Shown piece by piece: positions 1 through 9,172 of a stretch of 48,078 nt of DNA. The translations under genes were made by a program, and so were the position numbers. This stretch comes from Aphanocapsa lilacina HA4352-LM1 (lineage in GTDB: Bacteria; Cyanobacteriota; Cyanobacteriia; Gloeobacterales; Gloeobacteraceae): NCBI GenBank assembly GCA_019359725.1, contig JAHHGR010000032.1, positions 1 through 48,078 on the forward strand, given 5' to 3'. The notes below the pieces were generated by a model, which made no database searches, had not been told where the DNA came from, and was given only the letters and a program-made list of their open reading frames with translations. Each line of letters begins with the position of its first letter. The first letter of the stretch is position 1.

Positions 1-139
1 GTCGCTCGATTCAGAGCCGATTGGCAGCCACAAAAAGTGCGCTGCCCCCGGTCACAGGCTGGTCCTAATATTTGCAAAACATGCACCAACCTAGATTCAT
101 ATCTTTGCCTGCTGATGGCAGACTTTCCTGGAGTTGCAG

Positions 140-1018
140 TTACTGGTTCCAGTGCACTAATGGGCGGTTGAGTAGCGCGCTTAATGCGTCGTTGTGGGGT
201 GCAAAATGCTCGACAAGACGCTTTCTAGTTTCAGGATTCATGGGGGGGGGAGTAAAGGGTTTCTCGTTCATGCTCAAAATAGTTTTGCGAAGGTCGTAAC
301 GGATTTTCCAGGGGAACAGGGGCCTTAGCATGGCTTTAAGAAAGTTGTCAGATGTGATGAACTTGGTCAATTCGACAGACCGAGACAGTGCCGCTGAATT
401 CATTCGGCGTTCGAAAGAAGGTGCAAACGACGGGTCGACATCCGCCGCCTGGAAAATCCTGCGGCAGACACCCGCAGCATCCTTCTTGAGATCATCCACT
501 AGAAATACCTGCACTCGCTCCCCAAACAGGTTGTGCAAGTTGCGCACGTGCTTGTGGTAAGTGCTGCGGTCGAGATAGGCCCCTGAAAAGACGCGGATAT
601 TGCTACTGCACAGGCGATCCGGTTCCTCGGCGATTGCCTGCTCGAAGGTTGGGCGCTCTTCCCAACCTTTGCGGCGCAAGTACCAGTAAGCCGAGTAAGC
701 GCGGTCGATCGGATGGCGAAGAAGAACGACAATTTGACAGTCTGGATTGTGCTGCCATAGCCGCTCAATGGCTTCCGGTTGGTACATGACCTCTATGCTC
801 TTCGCGAGGATCGCCGCTTTTGTGCCCGTCGTTACATCGAAGTAGCGGGCGAAGGTCGCCTCGTAACCCTGGCTGAGCTCCGGGCCGGCCACTAGGCCCG
901 AGTATTCGGTTTGATCGTGGGTCACAATGTCGGGGTGCTGCCCAAGGTAATCTTTGAGCGAAGTGGTCCCAGCTTTGTGAGCGCCGGCAATCATCACCTT
1001 GATGGGCGGATAGTTCAT
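140..1018 (-). CDS. Sulfotransferase family protein (exopolysaccharide locus)
   Basis: Predicted PAPS-dependent sulfotransferase of 292 residues, likely to sulfate a polysaccharide or other carbohydrate. The 5'-phosphosulfate-binding loop is at the N-terminus (MIAGAHKAGTTSLKDYL), and the 3'-phosphate motif follows near residue 100 (LLRHPIDRAYSAYW). The frame stays open upstream to 1174, but the ATG at 1018 is preferred: it follows a GGAGAGAGG ribosome site and puts the binding loop about ten residues in, as is usual. It is the last of three consecutive, divergent sulfotransferase genes at the end of the minus-strand exopolysaccharide block. The family call is firm; the sulfated substrate is inferred from context. 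Confidence 0.87.
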   Translation of the reverse strand: MNYPPIKVMIAGAHKAGTTSLKDYLGQHPDIVTHDQTEYSGLVAGPELSQGYEATFARYFDVTTGTKAAILAKSIEVMYQPEAIERLWQHNPDCQIVVLLRHPIDRAYSAYWYLRRKGWEERPTFEQAIAEEPDRLCSSNIRVFSGAYLDRSTYHKHVRNLHNLFGERVQVFLVDDLKKDAAGVCRRIFQAADVDPSFAPSFERRMNSAALSRSVELTKFITSDNFLKAMLRPLFPWKIRYDLRKTILSMNEKPFTPPPMNPETRKRLVEHFAPHNDALSALLNRPLVHWNQ

Positions 1019-1100
1019 TACCTCTCTCCGGTTATTGCTTACGAGTGTGCTGAGTTTGGGGCGGATTGCACATTGGACAGGGGGATTAACGAAAGTTTTG

Positions 1101-2147
1101 TCACGCAAGTCTGCGCTTGATCGTCTCTGTAATGCTGCGCATTCTGTTGAGGTTGAGCAGAAATGCCAGGCCAAGCTTCAGCGGAAAAGAGGCCGAATTG
1201 GTGACTAAATCGACGACAGGCAGCCGCACTGGCTGGGGTTTGTAACCGTTGCGCTCCATGTACACTTTGGTAATGCTCTGGCAAAGGGCAATTTCCGCTA
1301 AGCTCAATCCGCCTTTTTGCCAGCTGCCTGCCCGATCGCGATTGATGCCTCGCACCTCCGGTCGATCGGCCGTGGTGGAGGAGCCGATCTGGGGAACTTC
1401 CAACATCGACTGGCTGTACTGCAATTCTAAAAAGTCACAAAGGCCGCGAACCGTACCCTCCGGATCAGCCACCACGTCCTCAAAACGCAAGTGGAAGACG
1501 CGGGGATGGGGTTGCTCGCGCTCGGCAGCCCGGATGGCTGCATTCCACAGTCTGCTGATGGTAATGGGGTGATAGTTGACCCAGGTGCGTAGCGACTCGC
1601 GTAGGGGTGTTTTGTTTCCGCTCAAAAAGCGTCGCTGCCAGCGGCGTTTTTGTGACAACAACACATCGCGTGGATCGCGAACCATGTTGATGATGCGCGC
1701 CTGGGGATATATGCGCAGGATTTCAGGCAGGTAATAGACGTTGCGCGGCGTCTGATCGCAGGCGATCCGCCCGTCGTTCAGTGCTGTCTCGTACTTGAGA
1801 AATGCTTCGAAGACGGCCGGGGCTGTCAGCGAAGCGGCCCCGGCCTGAGAGATGCACCCCTCGGCCTCCGCCAAAAACTGGTTCGGATCGCGTTGCTGAA
1901 GATAACCGACTCTCTGCATGTCGATCAGGCAAGCGAAGAGCCTGGCTGCCTCATGGGGAGCCAGGCTCTTCGCTCGCTCCTTCGCAGCAAACATCTCTTC
2001 GAAAAAATGCAGCTCGTGAAAGGTAAAAATCTCCGGATGTCGAGCGAGGATTCTACCCATCATCGTCGTGCCGCTCCGGCTATTGCCAACCACAAAGATC
2101 ATCGGCTGCCTGGAGGCGGTGCCAAAAGTCTGCGAAAGTTCCTGCAT
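1101..2147 (-). CDS. Sulfotransferase family protein
   Basis: Second sulfotransferase, 348 residues. The P-loop-like phosphosulfate site is close to the start (VVGNSRSGTTMMGRIL) and the 3'-phosphate motif is mid-protein (NMVRDPRDVLLSQKRRW). It resembles the Sulfotransfer_3-type bacterial enzymes more than its two neighbours, so the three genes are not recent tandem copies. An internal ATG at 2102 would also keep the binding loop, and no strong ribosome site separates the two starts. It lies 82 bases upstream of the last gene and 46 bases downstream of the third sulfotransferase, consistent with co-transcription. Substrate unknown; sulfation of the exopolysaccharide is inferred. Confidence 0.86.
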   Translation of the reverse strand: MQELSQTFGTASRQPMIFVVGNSRSGTTMMGRILARHPEIFTFHELHFFEEMFAAKERAKSLAPHEAARLFACLIDMQRVGYLQQRDPNQFLAEAEGCISQAGAASLTAPAVFEAFLKYETALNDGRIACDQTPRNVYYLPEILRIYPQARIINMVRDPRDVLLSQKRRWQRRFLSGNKTPLRESLRTWVNYHPITISRLWNAAIRAAEREQPHPRVFHLRFEDVVADPEGTVRGLCDFLELQYSQSMLEVPQIGSSTTADRPEVRGINRDRAGSWQKGGLSLAEIALCQSITKVYMERNGYKPQPVRLPVVDLVTNSASFPLKLGLAFLLNLNRMRSITETIKRRLA

Positions 2148-2193
2148 TGGTATGATCCCGCTGAAGTCTGCTGGTTTGCTAACAACCCGAGAT

Positions 2194-3150
2194 TTAGGAC
2201 AGCCGACCTGCCGGTGCGGAGGACAGCCAGTAGGGTAAGTCGCGGTAGCCTCTGTGCGTTAATTGGGCAGCCAGGCGCCGATTGTAAGGTTCGTAGACGG
2301 AGCGCAAATGTGCGCGAGTCGTCTGGGTCATTCTCTCCTCAAAGGGGCGGCCGTTGAGGGCAAAATAGAGCCTGCGGGTCGCATCTTTGAGATCGGGAAA
2401 AGCCCTCAACACTCGCTCAGCCCGCATGTTGACGCTCAAAGCCGCCTTGTGCAACCAAGCGTTCTTGTAGTTGACCGTCTTATTCTCAACCCTGAGGGAA
2501 TCCGGTAGAATAGGCTCGACCTTCAACCAAGCGTAAATCTGCTGCAACAGTTCAGCAGGATTGGATTTGAGCTGGTCGAAGAAAAAGACTTTAAGAGAGT
2601 CTTCGTAGACATCGAACCAGCTGTCTATGTACTCGGCGTAAAATCCGCCTTTAATTCCCCAATATGGATCACTGAGTTGCTTGCAAACTTCAGTGTCCGG
2701 CATGTTCTGACATGCTTCGATATACAGATCAAAGGTCGAATTCTGTGCGAGATTGAGCATGGCTTTCTGGTAATTATAGAAGGAGAACAAGCGCTCGATC
2801 GGCTCGCGCAGAATGACAATGACCCTTGTTTTGCTGCCCAACGTTTCCTGCATGGCTTGCGCGAGCTTGCTGCCACCCTCAAAGTACCCGGGCGTCGCTT
2901 CCATCACGTAAGGCTGGTCTCGATAGCGGGAAAAATTGGCAAGATACTGATCGACAGGAGCGAGCGGGTCGCCGTAACGCAGCGGCAAAAAGTAGCATGT
3001 TTCCTTTTTGCTCGAAGCGCAGATATCTGGGTGCTGCGACAGGTAGGTAAACACCGAGGTGGTACCTCCTTTGACGACTCCAGCAATGACCAGATTGGGC
3101 AGCACTCCCGCTGCCGTTCGCCGGGGCGAAGGTGAGATTTGGGTTGTCAT
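2194..3150 (-). CDS. Sulfotransferase domain protein (heparan-sulfotransferase-like)
   Basis: Third sulfotransferase, 318 residues. The 5'-phosphosulfate loop is VIAGVVKGGTTSVFTYL near residue 25, followed by a typical SQHPDI segment. The 3'-phosphate motif is VILREPIERLFSFYNY. The layout resembles bacterial relatives of the heparan sulfate/NodH-type enzymes that sulfate sugar hydroxyls. The frame extends to a TTG at 3177, but the ATG at 3150, preceded by GAGAGACG, is a better start. It sits directly after a glycosyltransferase in the minus-strand block, so its acceptor is plausibly the polysaccharide made there. Confidence 0.87.
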   Translation of the reverse strand: MTTQISPSPRRTAAGVLPNLVIAGVVKGGTTSVFTYLSQHPDICASSKKETCYFLPLRYGDPLAPVDQYLANFSRYRDQPYVMEATPGYFEGGSKLAQAMQETLGSKTRVIVILREPIERLFSFYNYQKAMLNLAQNSTFDLYIEACQNMPDTEVCKQLSDPYWGIKGGFYAEYIDSWFDVYEDSLKVFFFDQLKSNPAELLQQIYAWLKVEPILPDSLRVENKTVNYKNAWLHKAALSVNMRAERVLRAFPDLKDATRRLYFALNGRPFEERMTQTTRAHLRSVYEPYNRRLAAQLTHRGYRDLPYWLSSAPAGRLS

Positions 3151-3202
3151 TTTAGATTGCGTCTCTCGGGTTTGCAATGGATTGCCAAGTCAGGCAAAGC
3201 GG

Positions 3203-4414
3203 CTACAACAATTTGCTGTAAATAGCCATGATCTGCTCGTAGTGGCGATCTTGACTGAAGCGTTCCTCGATCTTCCGGCGGCCTGCAAGCCCCATCGCGG
3301 CGGCGCGTTCGGGGTCATCGGCCATATAGACGAGTTTTTCGCGCAAGGCCTCCACAGCCCCCGGCGGGAAAAGCCAACCGTCGACCCCGTCGTCGATCAA
3401 TTCGGGGATACCGCCGATAGTGGTGCCCAAGACCGGTCTGCAGAAGGCATAAGCCTCCAGAATCGCCATGGGACAGTTTTCGTACCATTGCGCAGGCAAA
3501 ATACAGCACAGGCTGCCTTTGATCAGGTCTTGAAGTTCCTGCCCGCGTTTGGGTCCAAGAATACGGACATGCGAGAGGCCCCGCGTACTCACCACCTGCT
3601 CGGCCTCCACCCGTGCTTCGCCGTCGCCGACGATGAGCAGGGGAACATCGACTAAGGGAGCGGCTGCCTCGATTAGGGTGAAGATCCCCTTCAAACGCTC
3701 CAGGCGCCCGAAGTACAGAAAGTATCCTCCTGATCGAGAATTCAGCGCAATGTCGGAGACATCGACGAAGTTGTGAACGGTGGTCATCTTCTCCGCAGGC
3801 ACGCCCAACTCAGCTAGCTTGCGGCGCTGGAAGTGACTGACGGTGATAAAACGGTCGATACGGTCGATCACGCCACCGATGAGTCGAGCGAAGTACGCTT
3901 CCGTTGCACTGAGCAAAGAACGTGCAAACGAGCCGCGATTGCACCGGCCGGCGACAGCACGCCAGTAGTCTTTGCCGTTGCAAGCCTGGCAGAGCTTACC
4001 GTCGTTGGACAACAAAGTTGAGACCGGGCAAACCAGCCGGTACTCGTGCAGAGTCTGAACGACGGGTACGCGGGCTCGCCTTAGCGGTCCAAGAATGGCG
4101 GTGCTCAGCTGGCCATAGTAGATGTGTAGATGAGCGATTTCGGGGCGGTGCGCCTCCAGTAGCCGGTGCATTGCCGCCGCCGCCGGCCAGGAGTGGACAA
4201 ATCGGCTCAAATCCCTCAACGAAGGATTGGTGAAATTGACCGCTTCAGGAAAGTGGTCAACCCACTCGGTCTCAAGGTTTTCGCTATGGCGGGCTGCGAA
4301 CGGAATTACCCGATGTCCCCGCTTCTCAAGCAATTCTGCCAGGGAGAAAAAGTAACGGTCAGAGCCACCCCGCACAAAGTAATTTTGCGAAACATTCAAC
4401 ACCGTTGGTGTCAT
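3203..4414 (-). CDS. Glycosyltransferase, GT-B fold (GT4-like)
   Basis: Retaining GT-B glycosyltransferase of 403 residues, expected to transfer an activated sugar to the growing lipid-linked repeat unit at the cytoplasmic membrane face. The N-terminal domain opens with a typical GT4 segment (FVRGGSDRYFFSLAELL). The C-terminal nucleotide-sugar domain has YFGRLERLKGIFTLIEAA and the EX7E-type region (ENCPMAILEAYAFCRPVLG), then GGIPELIDDG. A cysteine-rich insertion with four cysteines lies around residues 115-155. The frame is open back to 4591, but that would overlap the preceding gene; the ATG at 4414 puts the donor-binding segment at the N-terminus. Sugar specificity cannot be read. Confidence 0.88.
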   Translation of the reverse strand: MTPTVLNVSQNYFVRGGSDRYFFSLAELLEKRGHRVIPFAARHSENLETEWVDHFPEAVNFTNPSLRDLSRFVHSWPAAAAMHRLLEAHRPEIAHLHIYYGQLSTAILGPLRRARVPVVQTLHEYRLVCPVSTLLSNDGKLCQACNGKDYWRAVAGRCNRGSFARSLLSATEAYFARLIGGVIDRIDRFITVSHFQRRKLAELGVPAEKMTTVHNFVDVSDIALNSRSGGYFLYFGRLERLKGIFTLIEAAAPLVDVPLLIVGDGEARVEAEQVVSTRGLSHVRILGPKRGQELQDLIKGSLCCILPAQWYENCPMAILEAYAFCRPVLGTTIGGIPELIDDGVDGWLFPPGAVEALREKLVYMADDPERAAAMGLAGRRKIEERFSQDRHYEQIMAIYSKLL

Positions 4415-4463
4415 GGGCTTGCACCGAGATAGGTAGATGCCGTGGGCTCCCACAGGTTTCGAG

Positions 4464-6386
4464 TCAAGGGTTGGTTTTGACGATCTGGAAATTATCAAAA
4501 ACGATCTTGAACGAAGGGGAGTCTTTGCTGTAGGCCAGAATTCCAGCTTTGCTCTGCGGATCAAAGTAACGCCCGAAATCTGCCCCAACAAGATTCACCG
4601 TTCCCGGCAGATTGACCCTGCCGGTGTCCGAGCTTGTGTAGACGGCCCGGTAGGCGGCCTTGACTGTGCCGGCGCTCGGATCGCCAATCAAGAACAACTC
4701 CAGGTTTTGAAGCGATCCGGGGTTTGCCAGGCTCACCGTACTGAGGGTAGTGCCCACAGCTCGCCGTTCCTGGTAGAACTCGATACCCAGGGTGTTGACG
4801 TCGGTGGAGCGAACCACCACCTTGATGAAATTGTCCTGGTCAGGGCCAAGAAAGATGCCCGCCTGTTGGAAGGGAGGAGTGTTGATCTGATTGAGAGGGC
4901 CAAGAATTTTCGAGGAGACCGTAAATGGGATCGAGCGGCCATCGAAGGCAAGTTGCAGTCCATTAATCAAGGTGTTGTCCGACCGGCTTGGGCTGCTGTT
5001 GGTCGTAGTTACGACAAGGGTTCCGGTCGCACTACCGGTGTTGAGAAACAGGGAGCTGGGGTCAAAAGACGGTGTGCTCGTAAAGGTATCGTTCTTGTTG
5101 CGTTGGGTGCTCGTAAAACCGATGCCCTTGCCTTCGCTGTCCGCAAGGGTGCCCGATACAGCCGAGCGAAAGAAAAGTACCAGCGACGAATTGCCTGGGA
5201 CCGCTTTGGGCACGGACGGGTCGAGGTTGGCACTCTCAGGGCGGGCGTTGCTCAGCAAAAAGACGCCGTCCTGGTAGTCAAAGTTTTTGCCAACCTCGTC
5301 GCCCTCCGTAGGCAGCACATTGCCCGGATCGACAATGGCATACCAGTTGTTGGGTATCAACTTGCCCTGGGAGTCGCGCAGAGGATACGTGCGCCAGTTG
5401 TGTGGCTGGTCAGGCGTGTTGAGGGTATCGTTGGTGTAGGAACCCGAAAACTTGAGGCTGAAGGAAGTTGCAGGCGTTTCGCCGATGTTTTGGGCTGTGG
5501 GGGTGACGGTTGAACCGTCGATCGAGACCTTAGGCAGCAGTCTCTGGTTTTCGCCCCCACTGACGTCCGAGCCACCTGGGAAAGCATAAATCGTGGGCTC
5601 GCTGCCGTTTTCGCGGTATTTCGTATAGCCTTGTAAGCCGGTCTTCCTGGCAGCGTACCTGGCAAGCGGCCAGAGCAACAACGGTTTGCTCTGGCTGGCG
5701 CGCAGCCAGTTGGGCGAGTAGATCTCTTCCCCCAAAGGAGCTTTGACCCCGCCCAATTTCAATGCTTCCGAGCCGATGGAACTGCCCAAGCCGAAAGAGC
5801 GGGCGATTTCGGCAACTGAAGGCTCGCCTGTGCCTTCGTAGGCAAAAGCATTAAGACCCGCCAGCTGCACTTTCGCGCTGGGCTGGCTCGGATCGCTGCT
5901 GGTGATCGTCAGCGACGCGTAGTTTTCGCCGTTGGTGGTGTGGGTCGGACTGCCCGAGATAATTCCTGAACCCCGCTGGGGCGCAAATTGAATGGATAGT
6001 TCGTAAGCCTGCCCCGGTGCAATCGACAGAGGTAAAGCAGGGGCATTGAGAATCTGAAAATCGCTGGCGCGCTTGTAGTCGCTCGTGCGGCCATTGACGG
6101 CATTGACCACCTCATCGCAATCACCCAATACCAGTGAGGAAATGGTCAGTGTGCCTGCGCCCGAATTGGTGAGGGTAACGCTCTTTGGCGAGCGAATCTC
6201 CTCGTCCACCGTACTGAAGACAAGCCGACCCGTGACGATAGCTGCGTCTTCGGTGGTAACCACCAGCTTGCCCGACGTCTGAGCGGCCAGGGGTATGCTT
6301 AAAAAAGATGCGGTCAGCAACGAAAAAGAAAATGCGCACAACAGCATCCTTGAAGAAGGATGCAATGCGAGCTTGCGGTTATTCAT
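4464..6386 (-). CDS. Secreted protein with N-terminal ASH-type domain
   Basis: Exported protein of 640 residues with no recognised enzyme motif. A signal peptide covers residues 1-36: basic start, hydrophobic LLCAFSFSLLTASFLSI, then LAAQ. Residues about 50-165 look like an ASH/choice-of-anchor immunoglobulin-like domain (VTLTNSGAGTLTISSLVLGD, later ITSSDPSQPSAKVQLAG), a fold common in large bacterial surface proteins. The middle is Ser/Thr/Asn-rich. The last 150 residues form a beta-rich region ending FKIVFDNFQIVKTNP, which suggests a jelly-roll lectin-like domain. It lies inside the polysaccharide gene block, so a role in binding the extracellular matrix is plausible but inferred. Confidence 0.72.
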   Translation of the reverse strand: MNNRKLALHPSSRMLLCAFSFSLLTASFLSIPLAAQTSGKLVVTTEDAAIVTGRLVFSTVDEEIRSPKSVTLTNSGAGTLTISSLVLGDCDEVVNAVNGRTSDYKRASDFQILNAPALPLSIAPGQAYELSIQFAPQRGSGIISGSPTHTTNGENYASLTITSSDPSQPSAKVQLAGLNAFAYEGTGEPSVAEIARSFGLGSSIGSEALKLGGVKAPLGEEIYSPNWLRASQSKPLLLWPLARYAARKTGLQGYTKYRENGSEPTIYAFPGGSDVSGGENQRLLPKVSIDGSTVTPTAQNIGETPATSFSLKFSGSYTNDTLNTPDQPHNWRTYPLRDSQGKLIPNNWYAIVDPGNVLPTEGDEVGKNFDYQDGVFLLSNARPESANLDPSVPKAVPGNSSLVLFFRSAVSGTLADSEGKGIGFTSTQRNKNDTFTSTPSFDPSSLFLNTGSATGTLVVTTTNSSPSRSDNTLINGLQLAFDGRSIPFTVSSKILGPLNQINTPPFQQAGIFLGPDQDNFIKVVVRSTDVNTLGIEFYQERRAVGTTLSTVSLANPGSLQNLELFLIGDPSAGTVKAAYRAVYTSSDTGRVNLPGTVNLVGADFGRYFDPQSKAGILAYSKDSPSFKIVFDNFQIVKTNP

Positions 6387-6460
6387 TGGACTCGGTTCTC
6401 CGAACGGCAGTTAAGCAAGATAGAAGGCTTGTGCCAGGGACTGTTTTTGGACCTATATCT

Positions 6461-7363
6461 TCAATCTGTGAGCATCTGTGCTTTGTTCAGTGATTCTGAT
6501 GGGAAAGAGCTGGATTCTACTTCCTGCTGGTACATATTAAACGGCTTGCCGTCCCAATACTGACGGGGAATGAAATGCAGGACAATTGCCCAGCGAGGTT
6601 TGCGGTTGTAGCCTCCCTGGTGCACTATTAGTTGGTTGGACAGTGTCATCGTGCCTGCCGATCCCAAGACCTGGGTGCTACGACGCTCGTTGTAGAAAAT
6701 AGCCATGTCTCCAAACTGGTCGGAGCGCTTGACCTTCTCCTTACTCCAGGTGAGGGTGCGCCAGCGAACGTAAAACAAGTTCATGATTTTTCGCAGGACG
6801 TGGCGGTGGGAGCCGGGAATGACAGTGTAGGGACCATCTTCGCTACCGTTGACATCGCTTAGGTAAATGAACGCTTTGTAGCGTATGGTCAGTCCGTCGG
6901 TATGCAATCGCCGCTTTGTCTCACCATCGGGCATATCCAACTGAATCACCGCGCTTTGTGCTTGTAGCGATTCACCGGTCCTTTCCTCCAACATCTTTTG
7001 AACCGTAGCGAGCAACTGCGAAAAGCGTCGATCGAGTTTCTGTACATTGATAAACTGGACCATCCCCAGGTTGATGTCTCTCACCTCGGCGCGATGGTGC
7101 ACATAGCATTTCCCCCCATCAACTTCCTCGTCGCGGTAGTGCTGCGGTGAAACCACATAGCTATGGCCCTGCAGATAGCCGTTGGCAAAATTAACGATAT
7201 CCTGGCATGTTTCTCGCTCGAGAAAACCAGGAAGGACTTCGAATCCGGCGGCTGTGAAGCTATTGCTTGGCTGCCGCCGAACGTCCGATGCCATTTTCAG
7301 CACCTTGCGGACCATCCGGGCATAGTTGCGGGCATAGCTGACTAGACGACGCATTGGGCTCAC
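6461..7363 (-). CDS. PhyH-like Fe(II)/2-oxoglutarate dioxygenase
   Basis: Putative non-haem iron dioxygenase of the phytanoyl-CoA dioxygenase superfamily, 300 residues. The iron-binding HxD is visible (KRRLHTDGLTIRYKAFIYL), followed by the typical cupin segment GPYTVIPGSHRH. The distal histidine lies near residue 250 (LIVHQGGYNRKPRWAIVLHF), with an arginine (RKPRW) placed to bind 2-oxoglutarate. A second in-frame ATG at 7354 could be the true start. The gene is between glycosyltransferases and an ASH-domain protein in the exopolysaccharide block, which suggests oxidative tailoring of a sugar or lipid carrier. That role is inferred from position only. Confidence 0.78.
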   Translation of the reverse strand: MSPMRRLVSYARNYARMVRKVLKMASDVRRQPSNSFTAAGFEVLPGFLERETCQDIVNFANGYLQGHSYVVSPQHYRDEEVDGGKCYVHHRAEVRDINLGMVQFINVQKLDRRFSQLLATVQKMLEERTGESLQAQSAVIQLDMPDGETKRRLHTDGLTIRYKAFIYLSDVNGSEDGPYTVIPGSHRHVLRKIMNLFYVRWRTLTWSKEKVKRSDQFGDMAIFYNERRSTQVLGSAGTMTLSNQLIVHQGGYNRKPRWAIVLHFIPRQYWDGKPFNMYQQEVESSSFPSESLNKAQMLTD

Positions 7364-7753
7364 TACTCACTCCTTCTACCTACACTGTGATTGTTCCGGC
7401 ACAGGGAAAACGTAGTTACTATCTATAGCCGGATGAGTGTTGAAGCGTGGCTCGAGCTTACTTGTGGAAGCTGGCTCAAGCAAAGGACTTGCTATACAAG
7501 AAGGTTCTGGCAGGTCTTTTGCGATTTCACCTGTTCGGTGGAGCTGGGTTTACATGGCCCAGGTTTTATGGGATAAGTCTTTCTGATTGGAAATGGCTGC
7601 AGTAGGGCTTTACAGATCCCTTCCCCATGCCCACTTAGGAAAGCGAAAGCGTCTGTGCGCACCGACTGCACGGATCGCAGCAAAGTATCTAGCCGATAAA
7701 TCTGTACAGGTTATGCCACTAAGCATTATCCCGTCACGGGTCTGGAGATTGCC
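7364..7753. other. Divergent intergenic region, no gene seen
   Basis: About 390 bases separate the minus-strand dioxygenase gene from the plus-strand IPT/TIG gene. It holds only short frames without family resemblance or good ribosome sites. It must contain the promoter for the plus-strand gene and possibly one for the minus-strand genes, but no convincing -35/-10 pair or operator stands out by eye. Confidence 0.6.
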
Positions 7754-9151
7754 ATGAATCCTCTTTATATTCGTTTGCTTGTGATTTTCGCATTGCTGGT
7801 ACCCCTTGGTTTGCAGTGCCGATTTGTTGAACAGGGTACAGCCTTTGCTGCCGCCGGCGCCATTACCGGCTTTTCGCCTACGAGCGGTTCGCAGGGGACC
7901 GAGGTGGTTATTGAGGGCAGTGGGTTCAACAATGTCAGTTCGGTGAAAATAGGCGGCGGTTCATTAAGTTACAAAAGAAACTCAGGCACCAAGATCACAG
8001 CCACAGTCACCAGCAACGCCCAAACCGGAAGCATCACTGTACAAACTGCGGAAGGTTTGCTGACCAGTGCTTCTGCGTTCACGGTGATTGAGCTGGCACC
8101 GACAATCACCAGTTTCTCGCCAACCAGTGGCCCCCCAGGAACAAAAATCATCATCCAAGGTTCAAGCTTTAACAGTGTGCAGTCCGTCAAAGTCGGCAGC
8201 GTCTATCTAGCGTATTCTCGCAATAGCGAAACCCAAATCACAGCCACCACAGCGGCCGGTAAATTGGACGGCAAAATCACCGTCACCACCCCAAACGGCT
8301 CGGCCACCAGTTCCGGCACCTTTACTAGCGATCCGCCAAGTGTCACCGGTTTTTCGCCCACCAGCGGCACTGCCCAACCCAAAACACAGGTCACCATCAA
8401 CGGCGTCAACTTGCTCGGGGTGACCAGCGTCACCTTTGGCGACAACGACGGATTCGCGCAATTTACCCTGCCTTCACCCAGCCAAATCAAGGCCGATGTG
8501 CCCTGCACGGCCAGAAGCGGCAAAATCGGCGTCAGCACCGCCGAAGGAGTGGTCTACAGCAGTGGCAGCTTCACGGTGCCCGATGCAGGGGTTCCTGAGG
8601 AAGTGCCGACGCGCATCGCCTGCCTTTGGACTCCCGCAGCACCGGACGGATGGACTTCAGCCCAGTGGTGGGGACAAGCCATCTATGACAACGACCAGTC
8701 CGGGGAGGCCAGCCTCGAGATTGACTACGTGCAACTGTGGTGCAAGGTCGATGGTGTAGATACCAAACTAATCGACGATCAAGGGTCGGCCGCCGGCGGA
8801 CTCTACATTCGCTATCCATGGTACGAAGGGGCTCCAGAGCACGATCCATTGCCCACCGAATACAACGCTTCGAGCGATTCTCTGAAGTTGAACATTTCTA
8901 ACCACCCCCACAAAATCTGGCAACTCTGGGGCACGGGCGCCAGACCATCCTTTTCCTCCTCGGCTGTGGTCAACAATTGCCGCATCAAGGCCCGCTTCAA
9001 AGTCAGCGGTCCAGCCCTCGTCCAGTGGGGCGCCGATTGGTGGATCGACGCGACGGCTCAGCGCGAAGAAGTACTGGAGAACAACCGCGGAATGATGCGC
9101 ACTAACTGGTACTTCTCTTCTTCGAACTGGTACGAAGTTTCTTACCCGTAA
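7754..9151 (+). CDS. Secreted protein with three IPT/TIG domains
   Basis: Predicted extracellular protein of 465 residues. The first 35 residues are a Sec signal peptide (LLVIFALLVPLGLQC, then a likely cut near TAFA). Three IPT/TIG immunoglobulin-like domains follow, each opening with a near-identical segment: ITGFSPTSGSQGTEVVIEGS, ITSFSPTSGPPGTKIIIQGS and VTGFSPTSGTAQPKTQVTIN. The C-terminal 190 residues are Trp/Tyr-rich and unlike any family recognised here. IPT/TIG domains are common in bacterial surface and matrix-binding proteins. The gene reads opposite to the exopolysaccharide genes on both sides and has its own strong terminator, so it is a separate unit. A role at the cell surface is inferred. 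Confidence 0.83.
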   Translation: MNPLYIRLLVIFALLVPLGLQCRFVEQGTAFAAAGAITGFSPTSGSQGTEVVIEGSGFNNVSSVKIGGGSLSYKRNSGTKITATVTSNAQTGSITVQTAEGLLTSASAFTVIELAPTITSFSPTSGPPGTKIIIQGSSFNSVQSVKVGSVYLAYSRNSETQITATTAAGKLDGKITVTTPNGSATSSGTFTSDPPSVTGFSPTSGTAQPKTQVTINGVNLLGVTSVTFGDNDGFAQFTLPSPSQIKADVPCTARSGKIGVSTAEGVVYSSGSFTVPDAGVPEEVPTRIACLWTPAAPDGWTSAQWWGQAIYDNDQSGEASLEIDYVQLWCKVDGVDTKLIDDQGSAAGGLYIRYPWYEGAPEHDPLPTEYNASSDSLKLNISNHPHKIWQLWGTGARPSFSSSAVVNNCRIKARFKVSGPALVQWGADWWIDATAQREEVLENNRGMMRTNWYFSSSNWYEVSYP

Positions 9152-9172
9152 GTCGATCGCTGCCTGTACGAC

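Noticed and set aside
4437..5513. Plus-strand open frame of 358 codons opposite the ASH-domain gene
   Set aside because: Lacks recognisable motifs and lies opposite a protein with a clear signal peptide.
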